From: Tolypeutes matacus
Lineage: Eukaryota > Chordata > Mammalia > Cingulata > Chlamyphoridae
Reading direction: 5' to 3'
Length of the DNA stretch: 64,000 nt
NCBI GenBank assembly: GCA_026826555.1
Contig: JAKSZT010053837.1
Coordinates: 1,008,770-1,072,769 of the forward strand
In this document: piece after piece, positions 47,362 to 58,888 of the stretch
Layout: each line of letters starts with the position of its first letter
Position numbering within the stretch: position 1 is the first letter of the stretch
Notes under the pieces: generated by a model
The model's input: only the letters and a program-made list of their open reading frames with translations
What the model was told of the DNA's origin: nothing
The model's database searches: none
Position numbers and translations under genes: made by a program

Positions 47362-50300
47362 GTACAGGACGGGGAGCAGGAGGTGCTGCGACTCTGCCTG
47401 GGGCTTGGGAGACCATGCGGCAACGAGAGAGCTTCTGGGGAAGGGAGGAGGAAGGGAGGAAAGAGGAGGCTGCAGACTTCTTATGACAAAGATAAGGTCC
47501 ATTTTCATACCAAAGCTCTTATAATTTATTCAAAGCCCACCTGGAACCTGATGAAGAGTTTCAACCAGAGGAGAGGCGAGATAAGGTTTGCATCTCTAGA
47601 AAGGTCCCTGTGATATGAAAGAGGTGCTGGAGGATGGCAAGACTGATACAGGGAAGTCCAATCGTGAGGAAATTATAGTCATCAAAATAGGCAGTGGATG
47701 AAGGAGGCCTTGCTAGGGGATGCCTGGATACAGAGCAGAGCTATTTCAGAGAGAGACAAGAGGAGATGAAATTTGTCTCTCTCTACATGAAGATAAGCAG
47801 ATATCAGGGCCCATTTTTCTCCCACTCACATTTAATATTCAGTGTGCTGTGAGCAATATTTGGAAGAGTATATCCAAATGTTTACTCCTTTTAGTCCCCT
47901 TTTTAGAAAGCATGTTAAAGTAAGCAAAGTATTTAATGAAGAAAACAAACTACTACAATATCATACTGAAATACCCAGAGCACTTAACTAATTTAGCATT
48001 AGGTGTCAAGGGATCCCAGAGAGGACAAGAGAAGGCTTTTCTATCTTAGTGTAGTGACTGACACTCACCACAGCAACAAGCCTGCCGCTCCCTGACGTCT
48101 TCCTCCTTTCCGACAGTGGCTGCCACGTTTTATATAGGGAAAGTGCCTCTTTCTCGGTAGAAGAGGTGAGCCCTGAAAGTTTCATGACTTGTCACTTCAT
48201 CCTGTGCTTCTTTTCCTAGATGTCATCAACAAAGAACCCTTCACTGCAAAACCAGGTATTAATTAACTACTTAATAAATTAGTAGTTAATCCTCAATCAA
48301 CTTTCTTTACCTTTTTTCTTAGCAATTTTCCAGGTTTCAGTGTCCTATGATAATCATTTTCTGCTCAGGAGTTGAGTAGTGTTAATTCCCCTAAAGACAT
48401 AAGCAAATCTTACTCAACCTTGATTTTGGGGGCCAGGGCAGAGCTACCAGCTTGGATAATGGAGATGCCTGGCTTGGATGACAAAAGCAGTAGACTGCCT
48501 GTTCCCCCAGCCCAGGAGAGAGGGCAGGAGAAGGGCAAAGAGTCCTAATTTTGACTTCTCCCTCCAATTGAGAGCCTATCAACTGTTTTCCTTCTTCCCC
48601 AATATTCCTCTATATAAATATTTGGCTTCCAGTTGAAATGCAAAGAAATATGGGTCTGGGTCCCTTTTGTCTATGTTTTGTCCACTCATCTGTGTCCCTG
48701 AAGATGATAACAATTTGCCACACTTCTTCCAAGAATACTTTGTGGGCCATCTCTTCGTCCTTCTCTTCTCCCTCTTACTATTTCTATACCTGGCTTTTGG
48801 ACCCAGGGGAACCAGATCTAGTTTCCAGAAAAGGTTCAGGTGCCCAAATGTTGAGTCACAGTTGGCAAGTTATTTCAGAGGCCCAAAATATAATTGGCAA
48901 TATAACTGACATTTATGATTCATTTGCTTCTCTTCTGCCCATGGAGATGTGCTTTCAGAACTCTAAGAAAATATCCAAGAGCTCCTATTTGCCAACTTTA
49001 AGGGTCCAAGCTTGTCCCTTTCAATGGTGCAAAGAAACAAGACTTTCAGTGTTACCAGTAAATACATTAAGAGAAGTGATGCATGAGAAAGCAGTTGGAG
49101 GGAGAGCAGTTAGCAGCTGAGAGTTGGGTTCTTGGAATGAAGGGACTGCCTGACAAGGCCTGTAGAGGTAAAATAAAAGGAGAGTCTTCCATCAGTATGC
49201 TCATCCATTCTTGTGTGTACCCATACAGATGCAGAGGGCCCAATCCAGAGCCAAGATCAGCAGCATCAGGGACCTCCTCCTGAAGGACTTGCACCTAGAC
49301 CCCCTCCTCCTCCTACAAATCAACAAGGATCAACCCTACTAGGAGGCCCTGACCATAAGCGCCTCCCACCTATTCCAGGAAACAGCCAGATACCACCACG
49401 GTCTCCCCGTGGTTGTGTGCATCGTGCCCTTCCCAAGGTTCACTACCCTAGTGATCTGAAATCAGTGACAGGTATGCCTGAAGCTCACTCTCCATCAAAG
49501 GCCCTAGCTCCTGTTCTCAGACTTGAGTGTGCCTCTGAACCACTTGGCAACATGGTGAAATGGCATAGTCCTGGAGCCCGTTCTTAAAGACTTTTATTCA
49601 GATATTTTGGGATAGGCTAGCAAGACCCTAGTTTTTGCAAGGTTGCCAAGGTAATACTGCTGCAGACTGTATTTTGAGAAGCACTGCCCCAATTTTTCTT
49701 TTTTCTGATGATTACCTGTCTAAAATTGGGTTGGTATTTAGGTTCTTTTTGGATTCTCTGCCTTCTCACAGATCCATGTCTCCAGATTAATATCAGGCCT
49801 CTTGGATCTAGTATCTCTGCTAAATGATATTTTAACTTCATGCTGCTAAATTCTATTTTTTTTAAAATAATTATGTTTAAATTAATACAGACCCAAGGCA
49901 AAAAATAAAAGTCAAACAAAGAACAGAAGGATATGAAACTAAATCTTAAAGGCATATTTCATCCTAACCTCCTCACTTTCCCCACCCCAAAAGCCAGCAT
50001 CCTTAACTCTTTCTTGGACATCATCTTGGAAATATTTATGGCTATATAAGCATGTATAATCCTTTTTTTTCCACAAATGATATCATACTTTATATGCAGT
50101 TCTATACGTTGCTCTTTTCTAATAACAATATATCTTGGAAAACTTCACATCAGTTCATAGAGGTATATAGGTCTATTCAGTCTCTTATTAATTGTAAAGT
50201 ATTCCATTGGGTAGCTGTGCTACGATTTTTTTCACCAGCTTTCTGTTAATGGACACTTAGGCTAGTATCAGTTTTTCACTATTATAAGAAATGTCGCAGT

Positions 50301-50596
50301 GATCATCTCTGTAGATATATATTTTTGAACACTTTCAATAGTAATCAAAAGATGAACAACCTAAAAATAATCATCTTGCTTATTTATCTTGTAAGCAATA
50401 ATTGAGAGCACATGCTAGACATGTAAAAGCAGTGAACAAAAAAAAACTTAAGAAGGAAAGGAGAGAGGGAGGTGGAGAAGGTGGGAGGATGGCTCTCACA
50501 CACCTCATTTCCAGTAATACCAGCAAGGGATTAGAAACTACCTGCCATGTAATGCCTTCCCTATAACTTTCCTCTTTGTTTGTTTCAGAAAATTAG
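47298..50596 (+). CDS. PRR4: Secreted proline-rich protein, PRR4-like (four exons)
   Basis: The coding exons are 47298-47361, 48220-48255, 49229-49471 and 50589-50596, all joined in phase 1 by GT-AG introns of 858, 973 and 1117 bases. They encode a 116-residue protein. Residues 1-16 form a signal peptide (MLLVLLSAGLLVLSSA), probably cut before Gln17, which is the usual N-terminus of secreted salivary PRPs. STDNDV follows as in human PRR4. Exon 3 is about a quarter proline and carries GPPPEGLAPRPP, close to the human PRR4 core, then a basic tail (PPRSPRG). It lacks the tandem repeats of PRB and PRH, which favours PRR4 over its paralogues. The 36-nt second exon is a hallmark of this family. Exon 4 adds only Glu-Asn before the stop, so the protein is shorter than human PRR4 (134 residues). 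The role is as an abundant tear/saliva/airway secretory protein with poorly defined function. Expression is not shown by the sequence. Confidence 0.86.
48220..48255 (+). CDS. PRR4: PRR4-like exon 2 (36 nt)
   Basis: The acceptor CTTTTCCTAG and donor CCAG|GTATTA bound exactly 36 bases encoding DVINKEPFTAKP across split codons. This aligns with the acidic/Phe-Thr segment that follows the signal peptide in PRR4. The length and phase match exon 2 of salivary PRP genes. It is too short to be found as an open frame and is supported by splice sites, phase and family architecture. Confidence 0.85.
49229..49471 (+). CDS. PRR4: PRR4-like exon 3 (proline-rich domain)
   Basis: The acceptor CCATACAG opens 243 bases (81 codons) rich in Pro, Gln and Gly, with a PRPPPPP run, one Cys and a basic PRSPRG stretch. 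It ends GTGACAG|GTATGC. If the donor is ignored, the frame stays open to a TAA at 49585-49587 and adds 38 residues. The last part of that extension lies in a MER5-like transposon, so splicing is the better model. Confidence 0.85.
49508..49687. mobile_element. MER5-like hAT DNA transposon in intron 3
   Basis: The ends CTCCTGTTCTCAGACTTGAGTGTGC and TTGAGAAGCACTGCC resemble the MER5 termini (CAGTGGTTCTCAAA and its inverse). The interior is diverged. Confidence 0.6.
49850..50345 (-). mobile_element. Old L1M 3' end, antisense, in intron 3
   Basis: AATTAATACAGACCCAAGG, CCAGCATCCTTAACTC, TCCATTGGGTAGCTGTGC and CAGCTTTCTGTTAATGGAC are antisense L1M 3' UTR features. Confidence 0.6.
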
Positions 50597-50690
50597 GAGA
50601 AATATAATGGTCCTTCAGAAAGCCTTGACTTCAGATCAATACCATCATAACCATCGTCAATAGACCAATAAAATAATCAGCATCCAATTT
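50589..50690 (+). other. PRR4: PRR4-like exon 4: two codons, stop and 3' UTR
   Basis: A pyrimidine-rich acceptor (CTTTGTTTGTTTCAG) precedes the exon. In the phase set by exon 3 it encodes Glu-Asn and then TAG at 50594-50596. The rest is a 3' UTR of roughly 90 bases reaching the AATAAA at 50667. A mostly untranslated last exon is the norm in salivary PRP genes. The exact cleavage point is not known, so the end is approximate. Confidence 0.75.
50667..50672 (+). terminator. PRR4: Polyadenylation signal of the PRR4-like gene
   Basis: AATAAA occurs 71 bases after the inferred stop, in CCAATAAAATAATCAGCATCC. It is the first canonical signal after exon 4, and a T/G-rich stretch follows within 40-70 bases. 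Confidence 0.75.
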
Positions 50691-51421
50691 CTGATTTCTA
50701 TCTCTGTCTGGATATTTGTGAGTCTGGAATTTTAGGGCTCTTGGGAAGTGAATCATGTCCCCCCCACAAAAAGCATGTTCAGGTCCTGGTCAAAACTTTC
50801 CAGTGAATTTCCATCACTTTTATCACCCCAGAACAAAATCCTAAATTTGTTGCTATGGCCAAGGTCCTACATGATTGGGCTCCTACCCATGTTTTGGCAT
50901 CTCACTTCTGAGATGAAGCTGTAAGAGACACCTTGGCTTCATCTGGGCCACTCTTCTGTTCTCTCTTGTGCTGCCCAGTCTCTCTTGCTTGCTCTCACTC
51001 GCTCTGGGGGAAGCCCACTGTGATGTAGGAGAAGACCGCCCGGTACCGTGAGTCTCCTGGCGCTGACCTCATTCAGTTTCAGAGAGGGAAGGAGAAGGAC
51101 AGGACCCCAACTCAGGTCCTATCCTCTCCCCTCTTAACCTCACTCTCCCCAAATTGTTCCTCACCTGGGCGGAGGTGGGAGCAATGCTAGCGCTGGGCCT
51201 GCTTCCTCTAGAAGGCTCTGCAGTGAGGGGTCACACTCCAGGTCCCCAAGGTGCTTTCACAGTGACTTATTTAGAATGAGGAAGTGCTTATTATCTTTTG
51301 TGGTAGCTATGTTCCATAGTCACCAAGGTCACCGCTATTCCGTGTCTAAAACCACCGGGCAATTACACTTATGTTTCCTTCCTTTCAAAACTTTTGTTTT
51401 GCCAGCAGTTAATAATTAGCT
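50691..51421. other. 3' flank of the PRR4-like gene
   Basis: 50785-50905 (AACTTTCCAGTGAATTTCCATC, GGCCAAGGTCCTACATGATTGGGCTCC) looks like an L2 remnant. The rest is unassigned. Confidence 0.5.
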
Positions 51422-51423
51422 TT

Positions 51424-51575
51424 GGGAAGCAGCTGTGGCTCAATCAGTAGGGCTTCCGTTTACCATATGGGAGGCCCCGGGTTAGCTGACCCAGAGAGCA
51501 CAAGCAGCAAGGGGGGGATAAATGAATAAATAAATAAAATCTTTAAAAAAAAAAAACAAAGATGAAAAAAAAAAA
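51424..51575 (+). mobile_element. GC-rich type SINE with internal deletion
   Basis: GGGAAGCAGCTGTGGCTCAATCAG and the GGGGGGATAAATGAATAAATA tail match the copy at 22281. About 50 bases from the B box through the GC-rich linker are missing (GGGTT joins directly to AGCTGACCC). Confidence 0.88.
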
Positions 51576-52231
51576 TTAGCTTTTTCCTCTCTTGTTTCAT
51601 TTTCTTGGAACACCTACAACCAGCCTCCAACAGACCTGCAAAATCTTTCTCTATACAATTTTCCTCACCCTCAAATCTGTCAAATAATTTGCTTTTATCT
51701 TGGGCATTCCCTTCTTCTCCCTCTTAAGCAAGATTATTTATATCCTGAGTCCAGGCTTTCCTCTTTCTTGTTTTTTTTTTTTCTTTTCCCTGTGCTTGGC
51801 AGAGCACATTATACCCTAGTTTATTGCATAAGATGCAAAATGTTTTAGATTCTTCACTGAGAATGTCTTTAGTCTAGTCTTACACATGGTTGATAGTCTG
51901 ACTGGATATAGGATTCTAGGTTGGAAATTATTTTTACTCTAATTTTTAAGATACTGTTCCACCAACTTCTGATTTCCATGACTGCTGTCATTCTGATTCT
52001 CACCCCTTTGTATATGACTGTTTTTTTCTCCCTGGAATCTTCAGGATCTTTACTTCCTAAAGTTTAATTTAATATACTTTGATGTGGGTCTTTTCCCCAT
52101 ATACTGTGCTGGGCACTCAGTACTCCAAGAAGCGGCCTTAGCTTGGGCCCTGCATTTTAAAATGTGCCCACACAAATATCAAAACCAAAGGCATAGTTTT
52201 TTTTCTTTTGAGTCCCATTAGAAAATATTTT
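51576..52231 (-). mobile_element. Probable old antisense L1M sequence
   Basis: 51850-52090 (GACTGGATATAGGATTCTAGG, TCTGATTTCCATGACTGCTGTCATTC) is like antisense L1M. 51576-51850 is unassigned. Confidence 0.45.
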
Positions 52232-52691
52232 ATTTAAGATTTATTTATTTACTTACTTTTTATCCATATTTAACCCTGCCCCCCATTTCTGCTGTTTTTG
52301 CTGAACTATTCTCTGTGTCCATTTCCTGCCCTCTCTTCTCATCCTTGTCCTCCTATCTTCACCAGGATTCCATCCTGGGAACCTCCGATGTGGGAGAGGC
52401 ATTCTGCCACCTGTGCCACCTTAGTTCCTGGTTTTTCGGCACGTCTCATCTTGGCTCTCCCTTGTGTCACTCTCCTGTTATGTTAGCACCTTGCTGCGTG
52501 CGGCACATCCACGCACTGGGCCTGGCGGTGCACCTGCATGTGGGGCCTGACGGCGCATCCACATGTGGGGCCTGGCGGCCCACGTGCTTTCTGTATTTTT
52601 CTTTTATTTTACCGGGAGGTCCCGGGGATCAAACCCAGGTCCCTCCATATGGGAGATGGACGCCCAACCATTTGAGCCACATCCGCTCCCC
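52232..52691 (-). mobile_element. Dimeric DAS-type SINE
   Basis: The head complement ACCATTTGAGCCACATCCGC is at the right and the A-tail complement at the left. AGAAAATATTTT duplicates at 52220-52231 and 52692-52703. Confidence 0.92.
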
Positions 52692-53009
52692 AGAAAATAT
52701 TTTTAAAGTTCTGTAAGCAAATGAACAATGACGAATTATGAGAGGGGCACAGACTGAACTGGGCCCCCCATGCCTGAGAAAGTAGGATTAAAAGCTTGTA
52801 AAGAGAAGAAATTCACAACTTCTGTCCTAGGTCACTAAAGAAAGAATGGCTGCTTTTATTTAAAGTTAATCACCTCAAATTAACTAAAGTATATGTCTAG
52901 ACAGACACATTCCCCCAAGAACTGCACTCCCTGCCACCCCTATATGCAGTGGTATAGTTTTGAGAGGTGCTTAGAACTTCCCGGAAATCCTCAATCAGAA
53001 GAAGCATGA

Positions 53010-53105
53010 GTGCTTGCTCTGGCAACACATAAAATTGGAAGGATACAGAGAAGATTATTATGGCCTCTGCACACAAATACCATGCAAATCCAGAAAGAAG
53101 TGAGG
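53010..53105 (+). pseudogene. RNU6: U6 snRNA pseudogene
   Basis: The copy starts GTGCTTGCTCTGGCAACACA and continues with AAAATTGGAA.GATACAGAGAAGATTA and ATGGCC.CTGC, the diagnostic U6 core. There are many substitutions, a deletion after the ACACAT, and a degraded 3' end without the terminal T run. No U6 promoter (TATA at -25 or PSE) is apparent. Confidence 0.85.
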
Positions 53106-53985
53106 CATTAGGGAGGAAAACCTGCCTAGCAGGCTCCCACGGAAGCATGACCAGGTCAGTCCTGGGCCCCAGCCCAGCTTCCAACCTGCTATAAGTAGAT
53201 ACTCCCATCCCATAGCCCTCCTCTGCTTTCTTGGACTCTCAAGTCCCAGGGCTGCTGCAGAGGAATGCAAGGATCCTTCAACCTCTAGGCTAGGTTACAA
53301 GAGCTTTCTCCAAGGGACAGCCTGCAGGACCCTAAGTGGAAAGATGAGCTGAGTCCAGGATCTAGCTTGATTTATAACTTGTGTATATTTGGAAATAGAG
53401 TGTGTGGGCCTCCATTTGTATCCCTGCATGAGGAACCACAAATGTTAAGTGTGGCCTGTGGACATTCATTGGACCCCTCCAATATGGAGAATCATCATTG
53501 AGTTCTGGAAAATAGAATTGTAGTGTTTCATTGATAATCACTGCCCCGCCCAGCCAATACATTCTCTAATTTCTTTATCTTAAATTCCTGCTAGTTTAGT
53601 TTTTTTCTCGCCTATTGACAATTTTTTGCCTTTTTGTTCTATTTTGGGAGAGAGTTCCTTAACTTTATCATTTCTTGAACTTGTCATTAATTAGATATTT
53701 AGTTGCCAACATTACTTTGTTTTCAGATGGATCTTTTATTTAATAGCATCCTATTATTGTTTCAGGGATGCAATATCTATTCTTATTTCTCAGAATATAT
53801 TCATTATAGTTTCTTTGAAGGTTTCTTCTGCTCCTGATAGTGTCTCTTTTTCCTCTGAATTCCCCTTCTCCTATTTCTTTGTTTGAGCCTTTTTTTATGG
53901 AGATCTTCAAATATCTGGTGATACTTTACTTTCTGTTCATGCTTCAGTTTAAACACTAAGATTATCAGAAAGCTCTATTCATAAC
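53106..53985. other. Unassigned sequence
   Basis: 53540-53940 may be old antisense L1M. No gene is supported by the frames at 53058-53562. Confidence 0.4.
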
Positions 53986-55600
53986 AACAAAAAAGACAAA
54001 CAATGCAATTAAAAAATGGGCCAGGAGTGGATGTGGCTAAAGCAGTTAGGTGCCTGTCTCCCAAATGGGAGGTTCCAGGTTTGGTTCCTGGTGCCTCCTA
54101 AAGAAGACAAGCAGGCACTGAGCAGATGCAACAAGCAGACACAACAAGTAGACACAATGAGCAGACACAACGAGCAGACAATGAGCAAACAACAAGCAGA
54201 CAGACAAGAGAGCCATCTCAGGGGGGAAAATCGGGCCAATGATTTAAGTAGACATTTCTCCAAAAAGTCAATCAAAAGCCAATAAACACATAAAAAGATG
54301 CTCAAAATCATTACCTTTAGGGAAATGCAAATCAAAGCCACAATAAGATACCCCTTTATACATATTAGATGGCTATTATTTAAAAAATAATAATAAAATA
54401 ACAAGTGTTGGCAAGGATGCCAAGAAAGAGGAACATTTGTACATTTTTGGTAGGAATGTAAAATGGTGCAGCCGCTGAGGAAAACAGTTTGGAAGTTCCT
54501 CAGAAAGTTAAACATAGAATTAACATATGACCTGGCAATCCCACTTCTAAGTATATATCCAAAAGAATTGAAAGCAGGGCCTTGTACAGATATTTGCATA
54601 CTAATGTTCCCAGTGGCATTATTCACAATTGCCAAAAAATGGAAGTAACTCAAATGCCCATCAACTAATAAATGGATAAACAAAATGTGGTGTATACAAA
54701 CAATGGAATATTATTCAGCTGTAGAAAGGAATGAAGTTCTGATACTTGCTACAACATGATGAGCCTTGAAACACCATGGTGAGTGAAATAAGCCAGACGC
54801 AAAAGGGTAAATATTGTAAGACTTCACTGAAATTAAATAATTATAATAAGCAAATTCAGAGTCAGAATCTAGGATATAACTCACAGGAGAGGGGTAAGGG
54901 TAGAGAATGCAGAGTAAATGCTTAAATTGTACAGAGTTTCTATTTGGGTTCATAAAGTTTTGATAATGAATGGTGATGATGATAGCACAACATTGTGAAC
55001 GCAATTAATAGGACTGAATTATATATTTGAAATTTGTTAAACAGGAAAATTTTAGCTCGCATATATATTACTAGAATAAATTTTTTTAAAAAAAACAAGA
55101 CTGTACAATACATACAGTGAATCCTATTGTAAATGATAGAATATAGTTAGTAATTTTTAAATGTTCTTTCATGAATTGTAATAAATGAAGTACACTAATG
55201 CAAGGTCTTAATAATAGAGTGTTATATGGGAACTCTGTATTTTATGCATGATTTTTCTGTAAACCTACAACTTCTTTAATAAAAATAAGCCAAACCAAAA
55301 AACCAGGACAAATTTTATATGACTTCATATATATGAAATAACTACAATATGCAAATTCAGAGATAGAAAGTAGATTACAGGTTACCAGGGGCAAGGGTTG
55401 GGAGAGGGGACTGAAAGTCAGTGTTTAATAGATACAGAGTCTCTGTTTGAGGTCATGGAAAAGGTTTGCTAATGGATGCTGGTGATGGAAGGAAAACATT
55501 GTGAATGTAATTAATAACATTGAAATGTGTACTTGAAAGCAGATAAAATGGTTTTATATACGATACCACAATAAAAAAGAAAATAATTTTAAAAAAGAGA
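53986..55600 (+). mobile_element. L1 ORF2 3' end and 3' UTR, sense, with a SINE
   Basis: AAATGGGCCA (split by the SINE) then GATTTAAGTAGACATTTCTCC, GGCAATCCCACTTCTAAGTATATATCC and GGAATATTATTCAGCTGTAG are L1 text. A second 3' UTR copy follows at about 55300-55600. Confidence 0.82.
54024..54226 (+). mobile_element. DAS-type SINE, partial dimer
   Basis: GGAGTGGATGTGGCTAAAG head and GGTTTGGTTCC B box. Repeated CAAGCAGACA units replace the second half. AAAATGGGCCA at the left and AAAATCGGGCCA at the right flank it. Confidence 0.87.
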
Positions 55601-55756
55601 TGCTATGGACATTGCATGGGCTTTGTAGAATCAGGTGCCTCACAGTAGGGGAACTGGGTGTCCTGATGGGGATTTTGTTGAAAGCTTCCAGGTGCTGTCT
55701 CTGAGACATCCATCGGTGCATTTATCTAATTTATAGCCACATCTTCTTTAGGTCTA

Positions 55757-55885
55757 TGCTGTCCAATGCGCCAGCCATAAGCCACATATGGATGTTTAGA
55801 TTTAAGTGGACTAAAATTCAATAAAATTTTAAATTCAGTTTCTCAATCCACTCATCACATTTCAAGTTCTCAATAATATATGGAT
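55757..55885. mobile_element. hAT-type DNA transposon remnant
   Basis: CTATGCTGTCCAATGCGCCAGCC and CACATTTCAAGTTCTCAATAATA resemble the ends of small hAT-Charlie elements with TGTCCAAT termini. It is incomplete. Confidence 0.5.
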
Positions 55886-55989
55886 AGGGGACTTCTGGGA
55901 GGATGGCATCGGAGTAGGTACACAAGGCTCAACTCTCTCATAAAAACAATGGAGGAAGGGCAAGAGGCATTCTGAGGGAGCTTCTTTGG

Positions 55990-57862
55990 GGATCTTCAGA
56001 CCAAGAGAGTGCATAGAAGTATTATTCACAATTGCTAAAATATGGAAACAGCCCAAGTGTCCACCAACCAATGAATGGATGAACAAAATGAGGTGTATAC
56101 CTACAAAGGAATACTATTCAGCTGTAAGAAGAAATGAAATCATGCATATGACAAGCATGGATGAACTTTGGGAATATTGTGTTGAGTGAAATAAGCCAGA
56201 CACAAAAGGACAAAAATTTTATGGTCTCACTAATATGAACTAAATATGACGAGTAAACTCATAGAGGTAAACTCTAAGAGCATAGGTTACTACGAGATAG
56301 AATGTGGCTTTAGAATGGGATCTGATGCTTAATGAAAAAGTTTTAATAAGTTTTATTATAAAAGTGTGAATAGAGTTGATGGTAACACATTATAGGGAGT
56401 ATAACTAATACTGCTGATTTATAAATGTGATTGTGGCTGAAAATAGTAGTCTGTGGATGTAAATGTCAATTAAAAGGAAGCTAGAGAATAATCTAGGACG
56501 TGTATAACAGTGATTTCGGTAGTGAAAGAAGATTGTCATTAATATAAGAATTAATATAAGAATGTTCTTTTACAAAAGGTTAAGAATATGGAGATACATG
56601 GGAAAATCACAAACTAATGTAACTTAGGACTGGTAGTTAACAGTATTATTGTAATATTTTTGCAGCAATGGCAAAGAAATATATCATTCTAAGGTACAGC
56701 AATGGAGGGTATAAGGGAGTGTAGCAGTTTGGCAGTTTGATATAGTTATGAATTTTAAAAATAGATATTAGATTATGCTTGTAAACTGGTTTGTTCATCC
56801 AGGCATGATTTAGTTATGATTACGGATTTGTTTGGGTCACATCAGTAGGGCATTGAGTCCCTCCCCTTGGTGGGTACAATCTCAAAGATAAAAGACATGG
56901 CAAAGGACAGAGTTGGAGGTTTTTGATGTTGGAGTTCTGATGCTGAGATTTAATGCTGGAACCCCAGGAAGTGAACACACAGAGGAGCTTGGTTGTGAGG
57001 AAAGAGAGAAGGCCCCTGGAAAAGAGACAAGCCATTTGCCTGACAGTTCACAACTGGCCTTGTGGAGAGAGGCAAAGCCTAGAGAGCCTCATAGTCTACA
57101 GCTGACCTGTGAAGGAAATGGAGGACCTGAGCCCAGAGAGAAACAGAGCCCCGGGAAGAGAGGAACCCAAGAAGCTTGAACCCTCACAGATGTTGGCAGC
57201 CATCTTGCTCCAACATGTGGCCATAGACTTTGGTGAAGGAAATAACTTACGCTTTATGGCCTGGTAACTGTAAGCTTCTACCCCAAATAAATACCCTTTA
57301 TAAAACCCAACTGATTTCTGGTATTTTGCATCAGCACTCCTTTGGCTGACTAATACAGGGAGTATGGGATTTTTTAGAACAGTAATGAAAATGTTCTAAA
57401 ATTCACTGAGATGACAGCACAACTCTGATGAAAATGAAAGCCACCGAATATACACTTTGAATGGATTATACAAAGCTTGGGACTATGTAACACAGGGAAT
57501 CCTGTGGTGGTAGATGGACTGTGGTTAATAGAACAAATATGAGAACATCCTCTCATGATTTATAACAAATATATAATACTAATACAGGGTTTTTTTATTC
57601 AGGTGGATTGGGGGAAAACTACACCAAATGTAAGATATGGGCTATAGTTAGTAATACTTTGACGATGCTCTTTCATAATTTGTAACAAATGTTTCACAAC
57701 AATGCAAGGTGTTGGTGGTGGGGTGATGTATGGGAGCCCTGTATGATGACATGCACATTTGCTTTGTAAGTTCACAACTTTTACTATATACTTATTGTTT
57801 ATGTGTGTTTATGTATGAATGATATATATCAATAAAATTAAAAAAAGAAAAAGAAAAAAGAA
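55990..57862 (+). mobile_element. L1 3' end with A tail, sense, split by a solo LTR
   Basis: GTATTATTCACAATTGCTAAAATATGG runs through the 3' UTR to ATCAATAAAATTAAAAAAAG. The LTR 56720-57357 interrupts it. The 57365-57840 part is the sense counterpart of the antisense 3' UTR at 7668-8160. Confidence 0.85.
56720..57357 (+). mobile_element. Solo LTR, armadillo MaLR-like family
   Basis: TGTAGCAGTTTGGCAG to CTGACTAATACA, 638 bases, with a perfect GGGAG duplication (56715-56719, 57358-57362). AATAAA is present in CCCCAAATAAATACCC. It is inserted in the 3' UTR of a sense L1. Confidence 0.92.
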
Positions 57863-58292
57863 ACCCTGAAACCACTAATCCACTTTCTGTCTCTATGCAT
57901 TTGCCTGTTCTGGACATTTCATATAAATTCAGCTGTACAATTAAAAATAATAACATATGGATAGTAGCTACAATATTGGTTAGCAAATATATAAAATAGT
58001 AATATCATCACAGAAAGTTAAATTGGACAGTGATGCTGTAGACTTTAAGTTGCATGAGATAAGAACTGGGTATGGCTTTGCTCACTATTTTGCCTCCAAT
58101 ACCTAACACAGGCATGTCAAATATTTATTAAATGAACAAATAATGAATGTTTGATATAGTACCACTATTTCCAAAATAGAAAAAAAAAAACTGAAGATCC
58201 AACATCAGAGAAATGGTGAAATAAAAATGGACTTTTGCAATCATTAAAATGTTTGTAGTTTTTATAATAATATGGTGAAATGTTAATTAAAT
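57863..58292. other. Mixed old repeat remnants
   Basis: 57870-57945 (CTTTCTGTCTCTATGCATTTGCC) is antisense L1 3' UTR. 58025-58150 (AGACTTTAAGTTGCATGAGATAAG, TATTTATTAAATGAAC) is an ancient MIR/L2-like tail. Confidence 0.5.
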
Positions 58293-58297
58293 AAAGG

Positions 58298-58883
58298 TGT
58301 ATTAGTCAGCCAAAGGGATGCTGATGCAAAATACCAGAAATTGATTGGTTTTCATATAGGGTATTTATTTGGGGTAGAAGCCCACAGTTACCAGGCCATA
58401 AAGCATAAGTTACTTCCCTCACCAAAGTTTATTGCCACGTGTTGGAGCCAGATGGCTCCCGACATCTGCCAGGGTTCAGGCTTCCTGGATTCTTCTCTTC
58501 CCGGGGCATGCCTCTCTCTGGACTCAGGCTTGCTTCACTCCACAAAGCCAGCTGTAGACTATCAAGTGAATGGCTTGTCTCTTTTCCAGGGGCCTTCTCT
58601 CCTTCCTCACAACCAAGCTCCTCTGTGTGCTTATTTCCCCGGGCTCCAGCATTAAAACTCAGCATCAGAACTCCAACTCAAAAACTCCAACTCTGTCCTT
58701 TGCCATGTCTTTTATCTTTGAGACCCCACTCACTAAGGGGTGGAGCTCAACGCCCTACTGACGTGGCCCAATCAAAGTCCTAACCATAACTTAATCATGC
58801 CCAGATGAACAGACCAGTTCACAAGCATAATCCAATTTCTATTTTTGGAATTCATAACTATATCAAACTGCCAAACTACTACA
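58298..58883 (-). mobile_element. Solo LTR, armadillo MaLR-like family
   Basis: TGTATTAGTCAGCCAAAGG to CAAACTACTACA on the plus strand, 586 bases, with an exact AAAGG duplication (58293-58297, 58884-58888). Confidence 0.92.
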
Positions 58884-58888
58884 AAAGG

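Noticed and set aside
48638..49120. 160-codon open frame within intron 2 of the PRR4-like gene
   Set aside because: It has no family motif and no splice sites in register, and it overlaps another frame. It is most likely chance.
54009..54683. 224-codon minus-strand frame
   Set aside because: It is a fusion of antisense L1 3' sequence and a SINE, not a gene.
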